Of a stretch of DNA of 10,993 bases, positions 7,198-10,993 are shown one piece after another (within the stretch, counting starts at the first letter, position 1; each line of letters begins with the position of its first letter). Under the pieces are notes generated by a model. That model ran no database searches, had not been told where the DNA came from, and worked only from the letters and a program-made list of their open reading frames with translations. The position numbers and the translations under genes are program-made. The DNA lies in NCBI GenBank assembly GCA_002336475.1, contig DDCX01000055.1:1-10993 (forward strand), read 5' to 3'. Source of the DNA: Flavobacteriales bacterium UBA1995. GTDB lineage: Bacteria; Bacteroidota; Bacteroidia; Flavobacteriales_D; Sanyastnellaceae.

Positions 7198-8682
7198 ATG
7201 AACCACTGTCTCGAACCGGGTCCACAAAGTTGGAGCCAACTTCAATCCCTCTATGCTGCGGAACGCATTGTTCTTTCTGATGCAGCGCGCAAGAATGTGT
7301 CCTTGGCCCATGACTTCTTGATGGAAGTGGTGGAGTCGGGCAAAACGGTATATGGTGTCAATACCGGTTTTGGTGAGCTTGCTCGCGTGAGGGTAGGGGA
7401 CGATCAACTCCACCAACTACAAGAGAACATTTTGCGCAGCCATGCAGCAGGATTGGGTGAGGCATTGCCTCCAGAAGTTGTGCGCTGGATGTTGCTCTTT
7501 AAGATCTGTGGTTTGATCCGTGGACACAGCGGGGTGCAACCACAAACGGTGGACCGCCTCGTTGACTTTTACAACGAGGGCCTCATTCCGGTGGTACCGC
7601 GCCAGGGTTCCTTGGGGGCCAGTGGTGATCTGGCTCCTTTGAGCCACATGTGCCTTCCATTGATGGGAGAGGGCGAATTGATGGTGCCCGATGGAGCAGG
7701 TGCATGGAACACACATCCGGCAGAGGAAGTATTGAGGGCCAGAGGTTGGTCTCCGATTTCACTGGGTCCCAAGGAGGGGTTGGCATTGATCAACGGGACT
7801 CAAATGATGTCGGCCTTGCTCGCGCACAGCCTACAAGAAATGGAGCACTTGTGGGAACAGGCGCACGGCATCGCCTCCTTGAGCCTTGCGGCATTTGAAG
7901 GATTGGATGCGCCTTATCACCCTGCTGTGCATGCACTCCGCCAGCACAGTGGTCAGCAGGCCAGTGCGGCCCGCATGCGCGCATGGCTCGAGGGTGCTGA
8001 TTTTCTGCGCGGGACCCATGAGTGGGTGCAGGACCCTTACAGTTTTAGGTGCATCCCACAGGTCTATGGTGCGGTCCGTGCGGCCATCGATCGCGGCATT
8101 GAAACGCTCGAAGGAGAGGCGACTGCGGTCACGGACAATCCCATATTGTTGCCAGAGACGGGGGAGGTCATCAGCGCGGGAAATTTCCACGGAGAACCTT
8201 TGGCGTTGGTGCTCGATCACCTCAAGGTCGCGGCGAGTGAATTGGGCACAATGTCCGAGCGCCGCATTTTCAAACTGTTGAGTGGCACCCGAGGACTGCC
8301 ACCGTTTTTGGCCAACGACCCAGGATTGGATAGCGGCCTGATGATCGTCCAATACACTGCTGCGAGCATTGTGGCGCGGAATAAAATGCGGGCCATGCCT
8401 GCCAGTGTGGATACCATCGATAGCAGCAATGGCCAGGAAGACCATGTGAGCATGGGCGCAAATGGAGGGCTTCAGCTCTTGGCGGTGGTGGAGGGCGCCC
8501 GTGAGGTTTTGGGATGTGAATTTTTATCTGCAAGTCAAGCGCTTCATTTCCGCGAAACCCCTGGCCTTTCCAACAAGCAAGTTCAATGGCTGTCAGCGTT
8601 TCGGAATACTGTGCCTCCGCAGATAGGAGATGTGGAACAATCGTCTCACATGAAGATGGCCATCGCTTTTTTGCGACGCTGA
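7198..8682 (+). CDS. hutH: Histidine ammonia-lyase (histidase)
   Basis: This 494-residue enzyme removes ammonia from L-histidine to give urocanate, the first step of histidine degradation, in the cytoplasm. The cofactor MIO forms from A141-S142-G143 in GSLGASGDLAPLSHM. Residues equivalent to the studied Pseudomonas histidase are in place: Y52 (TVYGVNTGFG), S81-H82 (ILRSHAAG), N199 (ALINGTQ), Q278/Y281/R284 (VQDPYSFRCIPQV), F330 (GNFHGEPLA) and E414 (SSNGQEDHVSMG). The glutamate in QEDHVSMG separates histidases from tyrosine or phenylalanine ammonia-lyases, which have Gln there, so those alternatives are unlikely. I preferred ATG 7198 over an in-frame ATG at 7156, because the extra 14 residues (MGKIVRSSG...) are not typical of the family and would fill the divergent promoter region. 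No hutU, hutI or hutG is adjacent, so the rest of the pathway must lie elsewhere or be absent. Confidence 0.95.
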   Translation: MNHCLEPGPQSWSQLQSLYAAERIVLSDAARKNVSLAHDFLMEVVESGKTVYGVNTGFGELARVRVGDDQLHQLQENILRSHAAGLGEALPPEVVRWMLLFKICGLIRGHSGVQPQTVDRLVDFYNEGLIPVVPRQGSLGASGDLAPLSHMCLPLMGEGELMVPDGAGAWNTHPAEEVLRARGWSPISLGPKEGLALINGTQMMSALLAHSLQEMEHLWEQAHGIASLSLAAFEGLDAPYHPAVHALRQHSGQQASAARMRAWLEGADFLRGTHEWVQDPYSFRCIPQVYGAVRAAIDRGIETLEGEATAVTDNPILLPETGEVISAGNFHGEPLALVLDHLKVAASELGTMSERRIFKLLSGTRGLPPFLANDPGLDSGLMIVQYTAASIVARNKMRAMPASVDTIDSSNGQEDHVSMGANGGLQLLAVVEGAREVLGCEFLSASQALHFRETPGLSNKQVQWLSAFRNTVPPQIGDVEQSSHMKMAIAFLRR

Positions 8683-8795
8683 CAAATCACATTATAGCCA
8701 TTGGATTTACTGCAAGGCGATTCGTCTAATTATACGTCCAGTTTGGTGTTTGAGGGGGTGTTGATGGCGATATTTCATGTAACCAAACTCTTGTC
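8683..8795. other. Intergenic spacer between hutH and the beta-helix gene
   Basis: These 113 bases are less GC-rich than the flanking genes and contain no plausible gene. A 7-base inverted repeat, GTTTGGT at 8741-8747 and ACCAAAC at 8782-8788, has a 34-base loop and ends 7 bases before the next start. It is too weak to call a terminator. TTTG at 8749-8752 followed 18 bases later by TATTTCAT has promoter-like spacing but a poor -7 box. A promoter for the downstream gene probably lies here, but I cannot pinpoint it. Confidence 0.4.
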
Positions 8796-10993
8796 ATGCA
8801 CGGATGTCTCGCCTCCATATTGCTGCTTTGCGGTACTTTTTTCTTTGCTAATCCTGCATTCAGCAGTGCAGTAGAGCCACCTTCCACTGCAGACTGCAGC
8901 TCCTTCATCAACTTTCTTGAGAATGAAGAAATGCTGCTCAGTTACACTGCTGCACTCGGCGAGTCTTGCGTGACCATTGAAACCACCCTCTTCTTCGACG
9001 ATGCAGGGTTGGCCACTGAAATGGATGCAAATGGCAATGCCCTAGGGGATTTCGGTTATCAGGTGATCGAGTCCAGTGGCCAATGCGTTTTGGCCTCAAC
9101 GGAAAGTGGGTGCGGAGCGCAGGTCCTTTCGTTCAACAGTGACAACAGTGCACTGACCTTGACTTCCGGCGGCGAAGATGCCAGCTTGACACCCGTTGAG
9201 GAGAACAGTCTGACCACAGACATCTATAACGAGACGGCCGATTCATATCACCTGACGATTGCCGACGCAATCAACTCTGCTTCTACCAACGATGTCATCG
9301 TTCTGTCGGCGGCTTCATTTAGCCCAAGTGGACAAGTGACGATTGACAAGGCCTTGACCTTGAAAGGTGCAGGCTCTTCAAGCACCACGATCAATGGAGG
9401 TGGATCCAGCTACGCGATTGCCGTTTACGCAGACGGAGTGCACTTGGAAGGGTTTACACTGAACGGTGCAGCGACCTATGGCATTAAAGTGTCCAATTCG
9501 CCGACCTCCATTCTGTCAGACTTTTCTATGACGGACGTAGCCACCGACGGCACGGCCAATACCGGCATCGACCTCAACGGTGTTGACGGAGCTACCCTCA
9601 CCAACATCGCAGCCAGCAATACAGCAGGTGGATTTGGCTTGGCTTTGGCTAGCTCGAGCGATGTCACCATTGACGGTCTGAGCACCTCTGGCAATGCCTG
9701 GGGTGACGCCGCCATTTTCCCAGCAGGTACAGCATATCAAATTGCTGGATATGAGGCACCCACCAACATCACTTTTGAAGGCACGCTCGATCTGTCCTCC
9801 GGAGCCGGTAGCATCTCCGTTCAAGACGGCAATCTGGCTTCAGGTGGCACTTGGGCGGGCACCATCTCCATTGATGCGGCAGACAACGCCGACGTCACCG
9901 TTCCAACCAATTTTGATGCCCGCGTAGATGCAGTTCGGAATGACGGGCTGTCTTTCCAAGTGGTGGCTCCAGGAGGCGCGGCAGAAATCATTTTGGCTGG
10001 ATTATTGGGCGCCACTTCACCGTTTACTTACTCGGCCATCACACTGCAGAACCTGCTCACCGGAGAATGGGCTGTTAGCGCAGGAATGGACCTCCAGGCC
10101 GCCATCGACGCTGCCGAATCGGGTGATACCATCGAGTTGGATGGAGCGATCTCCACGGATGAGACCGTCAACGTCAACAAGCCGCTCACCATGTATGGAG
10201 CGGGCAGTGGAACCACCACCATCAACACCACTTCTTCGGGTTATGGCATCAGCATCTCTGCAGATGATGTGAGTCTGTCCGGCTTCACGCTGGATGGTTC
10301 GGGAACCTTTGGTGTCAAGGCTTCTGGCATTGCCAACTTTAGCTTGAACGATGTGGAAGCCACCAATGGTGGCAACAGTGCCATCGACCTCAATGGTGTG
10401 GATGGTGCAACGCTGACCAACATCGCGGCATCCAATACGGCTTTGGGATACGGTTTGGCCATTGCCAGCTCCGCAGATGTCACAGTCGACGGAATCACCA
10501 CAAGTTCCAATACCTATGGTGCGATTGGAATTTTCCCCGCACAGACCCAATATCAAGATGCTGCGTTGGAAGCCCCTTCCAACATCGTCATCGAAGGTGC
10601 GGTGAGTTTGACTGGAGGAGCAGGAGCCATCACGGTCCAAAATGGCGCCCTGAACAGCGGCGGCACTTGGGTGGGAACCGTGTCGAATGACCCTGCGGAC
10701 AATGCGGATGTAACCGTTCCCGCTGCCTTCACCCATGCCCTCTACTCCACGCGCAACGACGGTGTCACCGGACAAAGCGTTGCTGCACAGGCGGTCATTC
10801 AAGGATTGGTCGCCTATGCCGCTGCCAATCCCGTAACCGGAATCGAGTACACTGACGTCTACATCTACGACATGGACAATGGCGACTACGAAGTCATCGA
10901 GCCCTTGCTCATCCAAGACGCAATCGATGCTGCTTCTGCAGGTGATGAGATCAACGTCTCCGACGGAGCTTATGAGATTGCCACTACCATTGA
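8796..10993 (+). CDS. Large exported protein with tandem beta-helix-like repeats (partial, runs off right edge)
   Basis: The frame is open for 732 codons from ATG 8796 to the window edge with no stop. It is the only usable start, since an in-frame TGA lies at 8751-8753 and no ATG, GTG or TTG falls between. Residues 1-24 are a likely signal peptide (LASILLLCGTFFF core, cleavage near AFSSA), though its n-region has no Lys or Arg. Residues ~30-150 form a segment with four cysteines (C34, C58, C97, C106) that I do not recognise. From residue 155 the protein is built of ~273-residue units: 155-432, 433-705 and 706 onward. Each opens with A-I-x-x-A-x-x-x-D-x-I, then K-x-L-T-x-x-G-A-G and T-T-I-N, then short G-F-T-L, D-V-T-I-D-G turns. 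This is the pattern of right-handed parallel beta-helices found in adhesins and polysaccharide lyases. No catalytic motif is visible. A cell-surface or secreted adhesin, perhaps a type IX secretion substrate with its sorting tail beyond the edge, is inference. Confidence 0.85.
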   Translation, partial: MHGCLASILLLCGTFFFANPAFSSAVEPPSTADCSSFINFLENEEMLLSYTAALGESCVTIETTLFFDDAGLATEMDANGNALGDFGYQVIESSGQCVLASTESGCGAQVLSFNSDNSALTLTSGGEDASLTPVEENSLTTDIYNETADSYHLTIADAINSASTNDVIVLSAASFSPSGQVTIDKALTLKGAGSSSTTINGGGSSYAIAVYADGVHLEGFTLNGAATYGIKVSNSPTSILSDFSMTDVATDGTANTGIDLNGVDGATLTNIAASNTAGGFGLALASSSDVTIDGLSTSGNAWGDAAIFPAGTAYQIAGYEAPTNITFEGTLDLSSGAGSISVQDGNLASGGTWAGTISIDAADNADVTVPTNFDARVDAVRNDGLSFQVVAPGGAAEIILAGLLGATSPFTYSAITLQNLLTGEWAVSAGMDLQAAIDAAESGDTIELDGAISTDETVNVNKPLTMYGAGSGTTTINTTSSGYGISISADDVSLSGFTLDGSGTFGVKASGIANFSLNDVEATNGGNSAIDLNGVDGATLTNIAASNTALGYGLAIASSADVTVDGITTSSNTYGAIGIFPAQTQYQDAALEAPSNIVIEGAVSLTGGAGAITVQNGALNSGGTWVGTVSNDPADNADVTVPAAFTHALYSTRNDGVTGQSVAAQAVIQGLVAYAAANPVTGIEYTDVYIYDMDNGDYEVIEPLLIQDAIDAASAGDEINVSDGAYEIATTI
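9258..10091 (+). repeat. Beta-helix unit 1 (residues 155-432)
   Basis: This is the first copy of a ~273-residue protein repeat, 278 residues long here. It runs from IADAINSAS through KALTLKGAGSSSTTIN, VHLEGFTLNGA, IDLNGVDGATLTNIAASNT, DVTIDGLSTSGN, AIFPAGTAYQ, GGTWAGT and ADNADVTVP to RNDG and a linker that is not shared with unit 2. Confidence 0.8.
10092..10910 (+). repeat. Beta-helix unit 2 (residues 433-705)
   Basis: The second copy is 273 residues long. The same ordered blocks recur: LQAAIDAAESGDTIEL, NKPLTMYGAGSGTTTIN, VSLSGFTLDG, IDLNGVDGATLTNIAASNT, DVTVDGITTSSN, GIFPAQTQYQ, GGTWVGT, ADNADVTVP and RNDG. The closing linker (GIEYTDVYIYDMDNGDYEV) is unlike that of unit 1. Confidence 0.8.
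10911..10993 (+). repeat. Start of beta-helix unit 3 (partial)
   Basis: IQDAIDAASAGDEINVSDG repeats the opening block of units 1 and 2 (A-I-x-x-A-x-x-x-D-x-I), 273 residues after the opening of unit 2. The window ends after about 27 residues, so whether this copy is complete cannot be seen. Confidence 0.65.

Noticed and set aside
7198..8682. Tyrosine ammonia-lyase (pigment pathway) instead of histidase
   Set aside because: E414 in QEDHVSMG and the VQDPYSFRC segment are those of histidases; tyrosine lyases carry Gln at the 414 position.
8749..8778. TTTG-N18-TATTTCAT as a Bacteroidota-type promoter for the beta-helix gene
   Set aside because: Spacing is acceptable, but the -7 box matches TAnnTTTG only in TA and one T, so it is not good enough to call.
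8741..8788. Inverted repeat GTTTGGT / ACCAAAC as a possible terminator or operator
   Set aside because: Only 7 paired bases around a 34-base loop, with no T-run; this is easily chance in a less GC-rich spacer.
8717..8911. Small minus-strand open frame across the spacer and the beta-helix gene start
   Set aside because: It is 61 codons long, overlaps a convincing signal peptide on the other strand, and has no recognisable sequence.
10017..10916. Minus-strand open frame (299 codons) opposite the beta-helix gene, rich in Gly/Asp/Ser
   Set aside because: Its apparent repeats mirror the plus-strand repeats. The plus frame has a signal peptide and conserved units with synonymous divergence, so the minus frame is a shadow.

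Overview
The window looks like a chromosomal segment of a relatively GC-rich member of the Bacteroidota, perhaps a Flavobacteriales-like lineage. This is inferred from the M16 peptidase pair with a long C-terminal extension, an FtsE-like ATPase without an adjacent FtsX, start codons without clear Shine-Dalgarno sequences, and a long repetitive secreted protein. I see no tRNA, rRNA, CRISPR array, insertion sequence or phage gene. Coding density is very high, and most neighbouring genes overlap or nearly touch.

Region 1 (1-2308, plus strand) is an operon-like run. It holds the 3' end of an envelope-type protein with a weakly OmpA-like tail, a DEDDh 3'-5' exonuclease with an ExoX-like C-terminal module, and a GT4-type glycosyltransferase. 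The exonuclease stop and the GT4 start share ATGA.

Region 2 (2293-7135, minus strand) is a four-gene unit read right to left. It encodes a secreted zinc peptidase of family M16 (HXXEH intact), a second secreted M16 protein without the zinc motif but with a ~210-residue extra C-terminal domain, an FtsE-like ABC ATPase starting with GTG, and a small GT2-type glycosyltransferase. The junctions are a 4-base overlap, a 6-base gap and a 4-base overlap, so translational coupling is likely. The last gene converges on the GT4 gene, and the two coding regions overlap by 16 bp at their 3' ends.

Region 3 (7136-8682, plus strand) holds a short divergent intergenic region and a complete histidine ammonia-lyase gene (hutH). 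All the diagnostic residues I know are in place. No other histidine-degradation gene is visible.

Region 4 (8683-10993, plus strand) is a 113-bp spacer followed by an open frame that runs off the right edge with no stop over 732 codons. It encodes an exported protein with an N-terminal four-cysteine segment and then tandem ~273-residue beta-helix-like units: two complete and the start of a third. This is the least ordinary part of the window. The repeat copies keep their protein sequence but differ widely at synonymous sites, so the array is an old, constrained duplication. No clearly new defence or mobile system is visible; the rest is mostly core and envelope genes.
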